Notes under the pieces: model-generated
What the model was told of the DNA's origin: nothing
Databases searched by the model: none
Seen by the model: the letters and a program-made list of their open reading frames with translations, nothing else
Translations under genes and position numbers: made by a program
NCBI GenBank assembly: GCA_022652945.1
Contig: JALCRV010000004.1
Coordinates: 1 to 64,000, forward strand
Reading direction: 5' to 3'
DNA length: 64,000 bases
Source of the DNA: Bacilli bacterium
Lineage (GTDB): Bacteria > Bacillota_I > Bacilli_A > RFN20 > CAG-288
In this document: in pieces, positions 54,401 to 63,600 of the stretch
How the letters are laid out: each line of letters opens with the position of its first letter
How positions within the stretch are numbered: the stretch's first letter is position 1

Positions 54401-57400
54401 TTAAGCCTTGGGCAAGTCCTCATAGACAGTTCGGATTGTTTCATCATCAATCGGGGTTTCTCCAATATCAACAGAAGTATATTTCTGATCAATTACATGT
54501 AACACATCTTGTGAAACAAGAGAGTCAATGATTTTGAAGATTTTTTCTTTCTTGTGCGCTTTTAGACTACCATAGCCTTCACAATGCAATAGGTCGAAAA
54601 TCTCAATAGGCTTATCTGACAAACCAACCAGGAAATAGACGAGAGTTTTTTTGGCAAACTTAAAACCGGGCCTCACGCTATAAGTTTTCCGAATTACTTT
54701 CACGATTTCTTCGATAATATTCTTTAAAGGCTCACCATCAAGCATTAATTTGTTGCCTATGCCTAATCTCAGGCTATTCTCTGCTAGTTTTGATTCATCC
54801 TGGCTAAAATACTTTTGATCAACAGTATAATTACATCCTGAACCATCTGGTTTATAATTTGTGCACCCCAAAAAACGTTGGCCCGACTTGTCTTTTGTTC
54901 CCTTGACTGCCTTTACAATCAAATATCCAGTTGCACAATTCGGACATTTAGTAATAGCCAAGGGCCCACCTCTAATATCGTTAGTAACAAATCCGCAAAT
55001 CTCAGGATCGTTGGAGCAAACATAAATAGACATATTCAGACGCTTGTTTTCCCTTTTCTGTAAAGGATAGCCACAAATTGGGCATCTTCTTCTAAGATCA
55101 ACACTAGTTCTCGGCTTCAAAGATGTTCCAATAAGGGCAATTTTCGAAGGATTATTTTTTTGAATCTCTGTAATAAAAATTGAAGGATGAAATTCGGGAG
55201 TAACAATAAACACCTTGTTCTTTGTTCTCGTTAAAGCGACATAGAAGAGCCGTCTTTCTTCAGCATAATCAACGGAATCCTTTTCATTGAGCACAAGTTT
55301 CATGACAGCATCATCCTCAATTTTAGATGGAAATCCCAGGACATCATCTTTTCCATTAATGATGATTACATTGTCATAAGTAAGACCTTTAGAGCTGTGA
55401 GCAGTCATGGACTCAATATGAAGCTTTGGATATTTTTTTGAAATTACTCTAAACCTATCGGAATTGGGAACAAAGAAATCTGTAAGCCTGTCCAAATTCT
55501 TCCTATCCCAATTATATCGGCCGATAATAAGAACCCTTGAATCGAATCCATACTTTTTGACGATCTCATCGAAAGACTCCTGAATCGCCTCACCAAGATG
55601 ATAATATGGGCCTTTAAGATCCCCATCTTCGTAAATATCCTTATATGTGACCAGAACAACTGGATTACTTTCTCTTTTGTTTGATTTCAAGTCCTTTTTA
55701 ATTTGCTCAGGATTTTTCATTACAAAGCTTCCCGCAACATCAATTAGTTCCTGGGAATTTCTATGTGTATATGTCAGTTTAAGAACTTGAGCATAGCCGA
55801 CCTTTTCCTTAAAGTGAGTAAACAAAGAAATATCTGATCCAGTAAATCGATAGATTGATTGCCAATCATCACCGACTGCGGTTATCTTTGCATCAGAAGC
55901 TTTAGACAACTTCTCGCATAAATCAAACCTTTGCAAAGAAATATCTTGATATTCATCAACAAAAATATAGTCATAAGGAAGTTTTTTACCGGTTTTTATA
56001 TACTCATCCAAAATATTGGCAGCTTTGTTGATCATATCCTCGAAATCAATGCCATTTTTAAGCTGTAGTTGCTTCTGATATTCCAGATAACATTCTTGAG
56101 CAAGTTTTATGAAAAGACGCGTGCGAGAGTTCTTGCATGAAACCTTCCATTCATCAAACTGTTCATTCGGGAGATTTAAAATCTTGAATCGCGAGACAAA
56201 GACTTCTATTAGCTGCACAAATTTGTTGAAATATTTATCTTTAGCAGTTTGTAAGAGTTGTAAATATATGTCGGAATCACTCTTGGTGATAAGTGTAAAG
56301 CCTGCTTGAATTAATTCTTCCTTTAGATGATAAATTTTATCATGCCCATCATTGTAGGACGAAAAAGTATAAATGAGTTTTGTACCATGAAGCTTGTGAA
56401 GACTAATTTTGTCGATAATTTGTTGCTTGTATTTCTTCAGTTCATCTTCATTGTAACGCTGGCTTAAGCCCGCTTCAGTAATGCCAAAATGTTCATAATA
56501 GACAACATTATTACCTTGTTTTAAAAGGAAATCAGGAGTGTAAGGTTTTAAGGAACCTTCGAAACAATATGGATATATCGGCTCATACTCATAATCTATT
56601 CCATTAATAAACAAGAAATTTGCCAATGAGGCTTCTTCGGCAGATCTGACTCGCTCATCGCACATAGTAACATGCTTTTTTTCTAAGTCATTTTGATATT
56701 GCTGTACAGACTCTAGGAGATCACCTTTCAAGGTTGTGACATTGTCGTCTTGAAGCATTTTAAAGAGAGTCGCAGTATCCTGAACTTCGAAAGGCTCGTT
56801 CAAATAAGAAGCGAAGAAAAGTACAGCTTCAGACACGAAGGTTGAGTCTGTCAGTTTTTCTTTCATAAAATCTGAAATACATTTATAGGCAAAACCGCCG
56901 CCAAAGACATTTGTAGGCTCCTGTTCGTTACCTTTAATTATGGTATAACCAATTGAGTGAAAGGTAGAGATCTTGGCTGGTATATCTAATTTTTCGTTAA
57001 TTCTTTCGCGTAACTCATTTGTCGCCTTTTTTGTAAAAGAAACCACAAGTATCTTATGAGGGTCGACATGTTTCACATCAACTAAATATTTTACTTTCGC
57101 TTCGATAGTCGTTGTCTTACCCGATCCTGCTCCCGCTACAACAAGAGTATATTTCTCATCGGACAAAACAACTCTCCTTTGCTCATTGTCAAGATTGATA
57201 TTGGGGTCATCATTTTTTAAACATCTATCTAAAAACGACTTATCAGAAATTAAGTGTCTACGAACAAACACGTCGTTGTGAATATCAAATAAACCCCTTA
57301 AACTCAAATATTTATCTAATGCAGCCGAAACATTTCTACTTTTTATTTTCTTCTTATTGCACCACTCATTAAGCAGGTCTTTTTGCTTAATATCAATAAG

Positions 57401-57556
57401 CATCTCAAAGAAAGAAGAAAATTTGGCCTTTAAATCGTCAAAATCTGTTGAAGTCAAAAAAGCATCGCATTCTAAATTGCGATTTAAATCATCAGTAAAT
57501 TGAGCAATGGTAATGTATTCTTTACTATTGCGTTTTTCAAAGAATAAAAATCCCAC
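54401..57556 (-). CDS. UvrD/HelD-family SF1 helicase with zinc fingers and RQC-like end
   Basis: A GTG start at 57556 has GGAG at 5-6 bases. The 1,051-residue protein has Walker A VVAGAGSGKTTT (about 139-150) and the helicase motif VDEYQDISLQRFDL (about 533-546). Between them is a segment PYTPDFLLKQGNNVVYYEHF (about 348-367), which has the PD...E pattern of a PD-(D/E)XK-like insertion as in helicase IV-type proteins. After motif VI (FYVALTRTKNKVF) come three zinc-finger-like CxxC sets (CPICGYPL, CPNCATGYL, CTNYKPDGSGC; about 820-905). A C-terminal RQC-like winged helix follows (about 950-1035). The protein is predicted to unwind DNA in repair or defence. It closes the defence island. Confidence 0.85.
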   Translation of the reverse strand: MGFLFFEKRNSKEYITIAQFTDDLNRNLECDAFLTSTDFDDLKAKFSSFFEMLIDIKQKDLLNEWCNKKKIKSRNVSAALDKYLSLRGLFDIHNDVFVRRHLISDKSFLDRCLKNDDPNINLDNEQRRVVLSDEKYTLVVAGAGSGKTTTIEAKVKYLVDVKHVDPHKILVVSFTKKATNELRERINEKLDIPAKISTFHSIGYTIIKGNEQEPTNVFGGGFAYKCISDFMKEKLTDSTFVSEAVLFFASYLNEPFEVQDTATLFKMLQDDNVTTLKGDLLESVQQYQNDLEKKHVTMCDERVRSAEEASLANFLFINGIDYEYEPIYPYCFEGSLKPYTPDFLLKQGNNVVYYEHFGITEAGLSQRYNEDELKKYKQQIIDKISLHKLHGTKLIYTFSSYNDGHDKIYHLKEELIQAGFTLITKSDSDIYLQLLQTAKDKYFNKFVQLIEVFVSRFKILNLPNEQFDEWKVSCKNSRTRLFIKLAQECYLEYQKQLQLKNGIDFEDMINKAANILDEYIKTGKKLPYDYIFVDEYQDISLQRFDLCEKLSKASDAKITAVGDDWQSIYRFTGSDISLFTHFKEKVGYAQVLKLTYTHRNSQELIDVAGSFVMKNPEQIKKDLKSNKRESNPVVLVTYKDIYEDGDLKGPYYHLGEAIQESFDEIVKKYGFDSRVLIIGRYNWDRKNLDRLTDFFVPNSDRFRVISKKYPKLHIESMTAHSSKGLTYDNVIIINGKDDVLGFPSKIEDDAVMKLVLNEKDSVDYAEERRLFYVALTRTKNKVFIVTPEFHPSIFITEIQKNNPSKIALIGTSLKPRTSVDLRRRCPICGYPLQKRENKRLNMSIYVCSNDPEICGFVTNDIRGGPLAITKCPNCATGYLIVKAVKGTKDKSGQRFLGCTNYKPDGSGCNYTVDQKYFSQDESKLAENSLRLGIGNKLMLDGEPLKNIIEEIVKVIRKTYSVRPGFKFAKKTLVYFLVGLSDKPIEIFDLLHCEGYGSLKAHKKEKIFKIIDSLVSQDVLHVIDQKYTSVDIGETPIDDETIRTVYEDLPKA

Positions 57557-57701
57557 AATTTCTCCAAATTGGACCTACAATTGTTGATTATATCACACAA
57601 CAGTCAATTCTTTTTACCGCAAATGAAACGGTAAGATTATTTTGTTAAAAAAATTATTTTATTTCATATTTGAAAATAAAAGAACGGCAAAAGGAACGTA
57701 C

Positions 57702-57812
57702 ATGAATATGGCAATAAACAATGGACTTTATAAACTTTCAAGAAGGAAACTGGTAATAGGCAACTGGTTTGGCCTTCATTGTGGGCTACATACTAGATAT
57801 CCTATTTTTTAA
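57702..57812 (+). CDS. Candidate micro-protein (36 aa)
   Basis: ATG at 57702 is preceded by AAAAGGAA at 7 bases. The 36 codons encode a basic and aromatic peptide beginning MNMAINNGLYKLSRRKLVIG and ending HTRYPIF. No family is recognised. A good ribosome binding site is the only support; it may be a gene remnant. Confidence 0.3.
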   Translation: MNMAINNGLYKLSRRKLVIGNWFGLHCGLHTRYPIF

Positions 57813-57947
57813 TAACAAGCAAAATGATCTTTGGTATAGATTTAGATTATTTCAAAAAGTTATGCATTAATATGGTCAAAATCGTTTCTTTCTAATCCCT
57901 TCTCCATTGCTTCTAAATATAAATCTCAATAAACTAAAACTAGGAAT

Positions 57948-57953
57948 TATAAT
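57948..57953 (+). promoter_or_regulatory. -10 box of esterase-like gene, possible leaderless transcript
   Basis: A perfect TATAAT ends 7 bases before the preferred ATG at 57961, so transcription would begin at or very near the start codon. No good -35 box was seen. Confidence 0.35.
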
Positions 57954-57960
57954 TAAATAT

Positions 57961-58605
57961 ATGCCCCATCTTTCCCTTCCCATCAAAGCTACTGATCAAT
58001 CCCCCTTCCTCGTCTACATAAGCTTTGAAGACGACAATAATGAACTAATAAGTCTAATAAAGAAGTCTAACTTAAAAGACTTCACTTTAATGATTATCTC
58101 CGGCTTTAACTGGGATGAAGATCTAACTCCCTATCCTGCTTCTCCTATCTATAAAGGAGAACACTACTTAGGAAAAGCCCAAGAAACATATAAATGGATA
58201 GAAGAACAAATAACAGAGTCTATTAAAGGCCTTAACAAAGAGCCTTCTATTTATGGCATCATCGGCTATTCCATCTCGGGTCTATTTGCCTTCACTTCTT
58301 CTTACTTCTCCTCTAAGTTCTCCTTAATCGCTTCCTGCTCTGGTTCCTTATGGTATCCAGATCTCTTAACCTGGATCAACTCTAAAAAGACCTTAATCAC
58401 TCCTAAAAAGGTCTATCTCTCTTTAGGAGACAAAGAAAAAGAAACAAAGAATCCTGTTCTCTCTTCGGTCGAAGAGAGAACCCTCCAGATAAAAGACTAT
58501 CTGGAAAAGAAAGACATTCCCTGTCTTTTTGAATTCAACCCGGGCAATCACTTTAAAAACGTCCCTTTAAGAGTCTTTAAAGGAATAAAGAACCTGCTTA
58601 GTTAA
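57961..58605 (+). CDS. Esterase-like alpha/beta hydrolase
   Basis: The start is placed at ATG 57961 (MPHLSLPIKA); the frame is open from a TTG at 57907. The 214-residue protein has the core of an alpha/beta hydrolase: YGIIGYSISGLFAF, where GYSISG is the G-x-S-x-(S)-G nucleophile elbow, a later Asp in LSLGDKEKE, and a His in FNPGNHFKNVP. These could form the Ser-Asp-His triad of the putative esterase family (PF00756 type). It lacks a signal peptide and is likely cytoplasmic. Substrate unknown. It faces a DUF697-like membrane protein gene tail to tail. Confidence 0.7.
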   Translation: MPHLSLPIKATDQSPFLVYISFEDDNNELISLIKKSNLKDFTLMIISGFNWDEDLTPYPASPIYKGEHYLGKAQETYKWIEEQITESIKGLNKEPSIYGIIGYSISGLFAFTSSYFSSKFSLIASCSGSLWYPDLLTWINSKKTLITPKKVYLSLGDKEKETKNPVLSSVEERTLQIKDYLEKKDIPCLFEFNPGNHFKNVPLRVFKGIKNLLS

Positions 58606-58649
58606 CAAAAGCTTTTTATATAAACAATGGCTAAAAGCTTCAAGCGCTT

Positions 58650-59663
58650 TTAAGCCTTCACTAACTCACCTTTCTTCTCGCCCTTTTTAACTGCGGTCTT
58701 AATCTCTTTCTCCACGATCGCACAGTTCTCCTTCAAATCACTCTCATCCTCTAAGCTAATCCCATCCAGGATATCCTGCAGACGGTATTCCTTCTCTAGA
58801 TACTTAAGAGTCTGAAATCCGATAATCGAAGTAAAGGTCGCATTAGTCATCCCTTGGACGGTGGAATCAATCACCGTCTCAATAATCGATCCTAAGATCG
58901 GAATACTCTTCGTTACCCCTCCGATTCCTTTAACAACTGTATTCCCAATACTGGCATCCTCTAAACCATAAGCCGCGAAGGAATTCATAATAACCGTCGA
59001 AAAGATCCTTCCTAACTTCGCATCGCTCGGTCTAAAACCATAAAGGAAGATAATATCCTTAATCATCTGAAGATTAATAGTCGTGACTAAAGCCACATCG
59101 AAAGCGTTATTCTGAGAAATCGCAGTCAAGACCGCCGATTTAATCGCTGCCTTCCTGATAATAGAATTCGCGCTCTTCTTCACTGAGTCTTTATAAAGGA
59201 GGGTCAGATTCGTCTTAATCCCTTCTTCATCATTACTAGTAACCGCAATGGCTAACTTCCCGACTACTTTCTCGTCATACCACTTCACCATATCAACCTT
59301 AGAAGACAAATCGATAATCTTCTCAGAAATCTCTTTTCTTAAAGCCTTATTATGAGCCTTAGCTGCTCTAGCGTTCTTAATAGAGACATTCGTCAAAAAA
59401 TACCCGGTCCTAAAGATCTTCACGACCGGAACAATAAAAGCAAAGATATAAAAGATCACAGAGACCGCGATTGTCGCATATCCGAAATACTCATTTAACT
59501 CATAAGCCTTAGTACAGATAAAAAACAAACACGTAAAGATAATCACTCCGATCGCCAAAGCAAAAATCCTTGAGAAAGCCTTCGGAGCTCTCGAATTCTC
59601 CCTCCTGACATATTTATCTTCATAATCATAAATCGACATGGTTTCTTTTTTCTCTTCCGCCAT
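58650..59663 (-). CDS. DUF697/YcjF-like membrane protein
   Basis: The 337-residue protein has a charged N-terminus, two membrane helices (about 32-52 and 60-82), and a C-terminal half of helical, Gly/Ala-rich segments such as GNTVVKGIGGVTKSIPILGS as in DUF697 (YcjF-related) proteins. The terminus is Lys/Glu-rich. GAGAGG precedes the ATG. The role of these proteins is unknown; they often accompany GTPases, but none is adjacent here. It is monocistronic and convergent with the esterase-like gene. Confidence 0.65.
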   Translation of the reverse strand: MAEEKKETMSIYDYEDKYVRRENSRAPKAFSRIFALAIGVIIFTCLFFICTKAYELNEYFGYATIAVSVIFYIFAFIVPVVKIFRTGYFLTNVSIKNARAAKAHNKALRKEISEKIIDLSSKVDMVKWYDEKVVGKLAIAVTSNDEEGIKTNLTLLYKDSVKKSANSIIRKAAIKSAVLTAISQNNAFDVALVTTINLQMIKDIIFLYGFRPSDAKLGRIFSTVIMNSFAAYGLEDASIGNTVVKGIGGVTKSIPILGSIIETVIDSTVQGMTNATFTSIIGFQTLKYLEKEYRLQDILDGISLEDESDLKENCAIVEKEIKTAVKKGEKKGELVKA

Positions 59664-59751
59664 AAGTTAATCCTCTCTTGTTATAGTTATTCTATACTTT
59701 TTATTAATCTAATCCTAAAGGAAACCTGTTCCTTCTTAAATTCAACTTCCT

Positions 59752-59788
59752 AGTCTTTAAGGGCCTAAGCCCTTAAAGACTCTCTTTT
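59752..59788. terminator. Strong hairpin in a divergent promoter region
   Basis: AGTCTTTAAGGGC (59752-59764) and GCCCTTAAAGACT (59769-59781) form a perfect 13-bp stem with a 4-base loop, followed on the plus strand by CTCTTTT. It lies between divergent genes, so no annotated transcript obviously ends there. It could terminate a short RNA or act in the leader of a flanking gene. Confidence 0.45.
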
Positions 59789-59857
59789 AAGAACGTAAGT
59801 TTTAAATAAAAAGGCTTATAATTAAAAGAAAGAAAAAAGCTGGAATTTATTCTTAAA

Positions 59858-61162
59858 ATGGAAACCCCTGAATTAAAGACTTACCAAATCCCCGCCTTAG
59901 ATCTCCTTCATTACTACTTCAAGGACGGGAAAATCTCCGGAGTCATCTATTACGAAATAACCTTAAAAGAAGAAATCTCGAAAGATATCTTAAAAGAAGC
60001 TTTAGGTCTAGCCTTGAAAGATATCCCGCACTTCTCTTTAACTCCTATCATCGTCCATAACGAAATACGCTTTAAGGAAAATAAAGAAGAACCTCTCGTC
60101 CTTACTGATAAAACCAGAGTTAACCTCGCTTCCAAGGAAGTAAACAATTTCCTTTTTGCTGTTATCGTAAAAGAAAGAACTATTCATTTTCACTTCCATC
60201 ATTCCTTAGCGGATGGGAGAGGTTGTCTTAACTTTCTAAAAAACGTCCTTTTCCATTACTACACCTTAAAAGGCGAAAAGATCGATCCGGAAGGATTGAT
60301 CCTTTTAAAGGAAAAGGAAGGCATGTTTAAGCCTTATGCCGAGAGCCATATAGTTAAAGACAATAAACCCTTCGGAAAATATAATATCTCTCCAGATGTC
60401 GATATGTTCCATATCCCGGATGCTCCCGTTTTAAAAGCGACAGGACAAGGACAGCTATATCAGATCAAATGTCCGATGAAACCGATCTTGGATTACTCTA
60501 AAAGGAGCGATTCCACCCCGGTCCCCTTCCTAGCAATCATGCTTTATAACGCCTTGCGTCAAGCTTATAAGACTGAAGACAAATTAATCATCGGCGGGAG
60601 CGCCGTTGATTATCGTGTTATTTTTAAAGACGAAGTCATTAACAATGCTGCCGGCGGGACCATCCTTCCTTGCTTCAGCCGTATGAAGGACTTAGATCTC
60701 CCGACCCAGATGACAATCATCCGCGCCAGGCTTGATCTAGAGTTACAAAAAGAAAACCTCATCGCGGATATGCAAGACTTTATTAATCGTACTGAGGCCT
60801 TTAAGAGCATCCCTTTACCAGTTGAACAAGTCCCAGGGCTCATCTATTCCAAGATATCAGCTATGAAATCTCAAAGAGACTTTTATATCTCATATGTCGG
60901 AGGCGTCCGCTTCCCACATCAAATGCAGGAGCATATCCAAGACTTAGAAGTCTCCTTCCCGCCTTTTTTAATGCCTAACTACATCATGGGCATCGAAACT
61001 AACGGCATCTTAAATATCTCCTTAACCCAAGGATTTACTAACCCCGCCTTAAGCGAGAACTTATATAAACTCCTGAAAAAGGAAATCCCGGAGACTATCT
61101 TAATTAACCGGGGCATCCAAGACTACGACGAATTAGATTTATCGAAAGTCGAAAAGCTATAA
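59858..61162 (+). CDS. Condensation/alcohol acetyltransferase-like acyltransferase
   Basis: The 434-residue protein has HFHHSLADGRG (about 112-122), the HHxxxDG catalytic motif of the chloramphenicol acetyltransferase/condensation superfamily. A second conserved-type block, PVPFLAIMLYNALRQA, follows. It resembles stand-alone alcohol acetyltransferase-like proteins of Firmicutes, which transfer acyl groups from CoA or a carrier. No carrier or synthetase gene is nearby, so it acts alone. A TATAAT box lies about 35 bases upstream. Its stop overlaps the end of the convergent GH3 gene by 6 bases. Confidence 0.7.
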   Translation: METPELKTYQIPALDLLHYYFKDGKISGVIYYEITLKEEISKDILKEALGLALKDIPHFSLTPIIVHNEIRFKENKEEPLVLTDKTRVNLASKEVNNFLFAVIVKERTIHFHFHHSLADGRGCLNFLKNVLFHYYTLKGEKIDPEGLILLKEKEGMFKPYAESHIVKDNKPFGKYNISPDVDMFHIPDAPVLKATGQGQLYQIKCPMKPILDYSKRSDSTPVPFLAIMLYNALRQAYKTEDKLIIGGSAVDYRVIFKDEVINNAAGGTILPCFSRMKDLDLPTQMTIIRARLDLELQKENLIADMQDFINRTEAFKSIPLPVEQVPGLIYSKISAMKSQRDFYISYVGGVRFPHQMQEHIQDLEVSFPPFLMPNYIMGIETNGILNISLTQGFTNPALSENLYKLLKKEIPETILINRGIQDYDELDLSKVEKL

Positions 61163-63532
61163 CTGCGTCTTTCTGCCTCCGGAACCGAGGCTATGAAGAA
61201 TCGAGAGAATGACTTTCACATCCTCCTCGTTGCCTTTCTTTTGGCAGAGGAGTTCAAATGAAGCTTTAAAAGCTTCCTTCTTCTCTTCCGGTAACATTAA
61301 CTCATACTGCCTTAAAGGCACCATGGCGAGCAAATCCGCCATCGTCTTGTTCGTATGTAAGGCCAGCTGCATTAAAAGGAACTGGACAGCTTTATTGTCC
61401 TTTGATGCGGCCTTTAAGGAAATGTCATCTTGTAAGGCATTATAAGGATCCAAAGCATCCTTCGCTAAAGGCCTATGTCCCAGATGACGGAAGAAAGAGG
61501 AGGATGGGAGGTTATTCACCCTCCCAAGAAAATACTCCTCCGCCTCTTCTACCCTATTAGCAGAAGCCTCACCTTTTAAGAAAAGATTAAAAGTAGCCTT
61601 AATATCCGTAACCGAGGAAGCTAAATAGATTGTAAAGACCCCGTTCTCGATCTCCCACCGCTGATCGGCTGGATCGTAACTTTTTAACATCTCATCCGTC
61701 AGTTCCAAACTTAAACGTTTCTTCTCGCCCTTTTCTAACTTCACCTTACAAAAAGCAATCAATTCTTTCGAAGGTGTATAAATCTTCCCATCCGGCTTCT
61801 TCACAAAGACAAAATAAGTCTCCTGACCAACCATCGACCCGACATTAGTTAAAGAGAATGATAACTGCCTGCCATTTAAGATGCAGTCATCATATTGGAA
61901 CTTAGTATAGGAAAGCCCCGCTCCGAAAGGAAAAAGAACCTTTTTACCAACCGTCTCATAGTAACGGTATCCGACATACATCCCCTCTTCATACCACACC
62001 GCTTGATTCCCGCCTGGGAAGTAACGGTAAGAAGGAGTGTCTTCCAGCTTTAAAGGGAAAGTCTCCGCTAGTTTCCCGGAAGGGTTAACCTTCCCGAAAA
62101 CAAGATCAGCCATCCCTTCTCCTCCTCCTTCTCCTGGGAGGTAACATTCTAAAAGTCCCTTAATCGAATTGATAAAAGGCATCTCCACGGGCGCTCCGTT
62201 AGTTAAGATCACCCCGACCTGCGGATTAACTAGGCAAATCTCCTCCAGCAATCTTAACTGATTAGAAGGTAAATTCAGACTGGTCCGATCGACCCCTTCG
62301 GTAATAAGGCTATCAGCTAAGAAAAGCACAACTTTCTGATGCTTTTTAGCTAACTGAATAGCTTCGTCTATTAGCTCCAGATTATCTTCTTTTCCTTCAT
62401 ACCCCGCAGCGTAAGGCAGTCTCTTCTTAAAAGCCAAAAACGCTTCATAAGGTGAGACCTCCTTATAAGCATTTACATGGGAAGAACCTTCCCCTTGAAA
62501 AACAGGATGCTTACAGCAATCCCCGATTAAGCAGAAATCATCATCCTGCTTTAAAGGGAAAAAGCTCTCGTCATTCTTTAAAAGGACCATCCCGTTCTCC
62601 GCTAACTCCACAGCTAAAAGATGGTCATTCACAAAATCAATAGGCTTAAGAGGTTTTTCTTCTACCTGACACTTATTAACTAAATCCTTAACTCTCCTGA
62701 CACAGCTATCGATCTCATCTTCCGAAAGCTGCTGCTCCTCATAAGCTTTTAAAGCGACATCAAGAGTCGTCCGTCCGGAAAAAGGCATCTCTAAATCAGT
62801 CCCGGCCTTAATAGCCTTCACTTTATCCCCCATCCCGCCCCAATCAGTCATCACCAACCCTTCAAAGCCCCATTCCTTCCTCAGCACATCTGTTAGAAGC
62901 CTCAGATTATCTGAAGAATGGACTCCGTTAATCCGGTTATAAGAACTCATCACCGCCCAAGGCTGGCTCTTCTTCACAGCAATCTCAAAAGGCCTTAAGT
63001 AAATCTCCCTTAAAGTCCTTTCATCCACCTCAACGCTGATGGAACTGCGGTACGTCTCCTGATTGTTTGCAGCAAAATGCTTCAGACAAGCCCCGATTCC
63101 TTCTTTTTGAATCGCTTGCACATAACTGCTCGCTAACTGACCGGAAACCAAAGGATCCTCTGAAAGATATTCAAAAGAACGTCCGCATAAAGGCGAACGC
63201 TTAATATTAATCCCCGGACCTAAGACCACATTAACCCCTAAAGCCTTAGCCTCCTGACTGATAGCTTTGCCAAGCTTGGCAAAGCTATCAGGATCAAAGG
63301 AGGAAGCATTAAGGCTGGCGCATGGAAAAGAAACTGAAGGTAAGGAAGTCTTTAAAAGACTATCCTGATCCTTTTGCTCACCTTCGACTCTTAACCCGGA
63401 AGGGCCATCAGCCACGCGGATACTTGCTAAATGAAGAGAAGGACAAGGATAGGTATGCCACTCATCCTTCCCCATCAATAGACGAAGCTTTTCTTCCAAG
63501 TTTAAAGCGAAAGACGAATTATGGTTCGTCAT
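61157..63532 (-). CDS. GH3 beta-glucosidase
   Basis: The ATG at 63532 is preceded by AAAGGAG; a TTG two codons earlier is less likely. The 791-residue protein has the glycoside hydrolase family 3 layout: N-terminal barrel with LGPGINIKRSPLCGRSFEYL, KHFAANNQE and GLVMTDWGGMGD (Asp as likely nucleophile, about 234), then the alpha/beta sandwich and a fibronectin III-like end (LSFSLTNVGSMVGQETYFVF). It lacks a signal peptide, so it probably acts in the cytoplasm on imported beta-glucosides. The upstream gene resembles a sugar-binding protein, which fits a sugar-uptake context. A 34-bp perfect palindrome lies inside the coding region. Confidence 0.92.
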   Translation of the reverse strand: MTNHNSSFALNLEEKLRLLMGKDEWHTYPCPSLHLASIRVADGPSGLRVEGEQKDQDSLLKTSLPSVSFPCASLNASSFDPDSFAKLGKAISQEAKALGVNVVLGPGINIKRSPLCGRSFEYLSEDPLVSGQLASSYVQAIQKEGIGACLKHFAANNQETYRSSISVEVDERTLREIYLRPFEIAVKKSQPWAVMSSYNRINGVHSSDNLRLLTDVLRKEWGFEGLVMTDWGGMGDKVKAIKAGTDLEMPFSGRTTLDVALKAYEEQQLSEDEIDSCVRRVKDLVNKCQVEEKPLKPIDFVNDHLLAVELAENGMVLLKNDESFFPLKQDDDFCLIGDCCKHPVFQGEGSSHVNAYKEVSPYEAFLAFKKRLPYAAGYEGKEDNLELIDEAIQLAKKHQKVVLFLADSLITEGVDRTSLNLPSNQLRLLEEICLVNPQVGVILTNGAPVEMPFINSIKGLLECYLPGEGGGEGMADLVFGKVNPSGKLAETFPLKLEDTPSYRYFPGGNQAVWYEEGMYVGYRYYETVGKKVLFPFGAGLSYTKFQYDDCILNGRQLSFSLTNVGSMVGQETYFVFVKKPDGKIYTPSKELIAFCKVKLEKGEKKRLSLELTDEMLKSYDPADQRWEIENGVFTIYLASSVTDIKATFNLFLKGEASANRVEEAEEYFLGRVNNLPSSSFFRHLGHRPLAKDALDPYNALQDDISLKAASKDNKAVQFLLMQLALHTNKTMADLLAMVPLRQYELMLPEEKKEAFKASFELLCQKKGNEEDVKVILSILHSLGSGGRKTQL
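63258..63291. repeat. 34-bp perfect palindrome inside GH3 gene
   Basis: The sequence centred on AAGCTT (63272-63277) reads the same on both strands over 34 bp without a loop (left arm begins CTGATAGCTTTGCC). It lies in the coding region near residues 81-91 of the GH3 enzyme. Confidence 0.8.
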
Positions 63533-63600
63533 GAGCAATCATCTCCTTTCGGTTTTTTGAGGCTAGGCCTCTATATAAGTAAGACTAAATTTAACAGTAT

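Larger units (their letters stand above)
57557..57960. other. Divergent intergenic region, 404 bp
   Basis: Contains the short frame at 57702-57812 and a TATAAT box before the esterase gene. Nothing else is supported. Confidence 0.35.

Noticed and set aside
26908-57556. Prophage
   Set aside because: No capsid, terminase, portal, tail, lysis or integrase gene is present; only defence-type genes and one insertion element.
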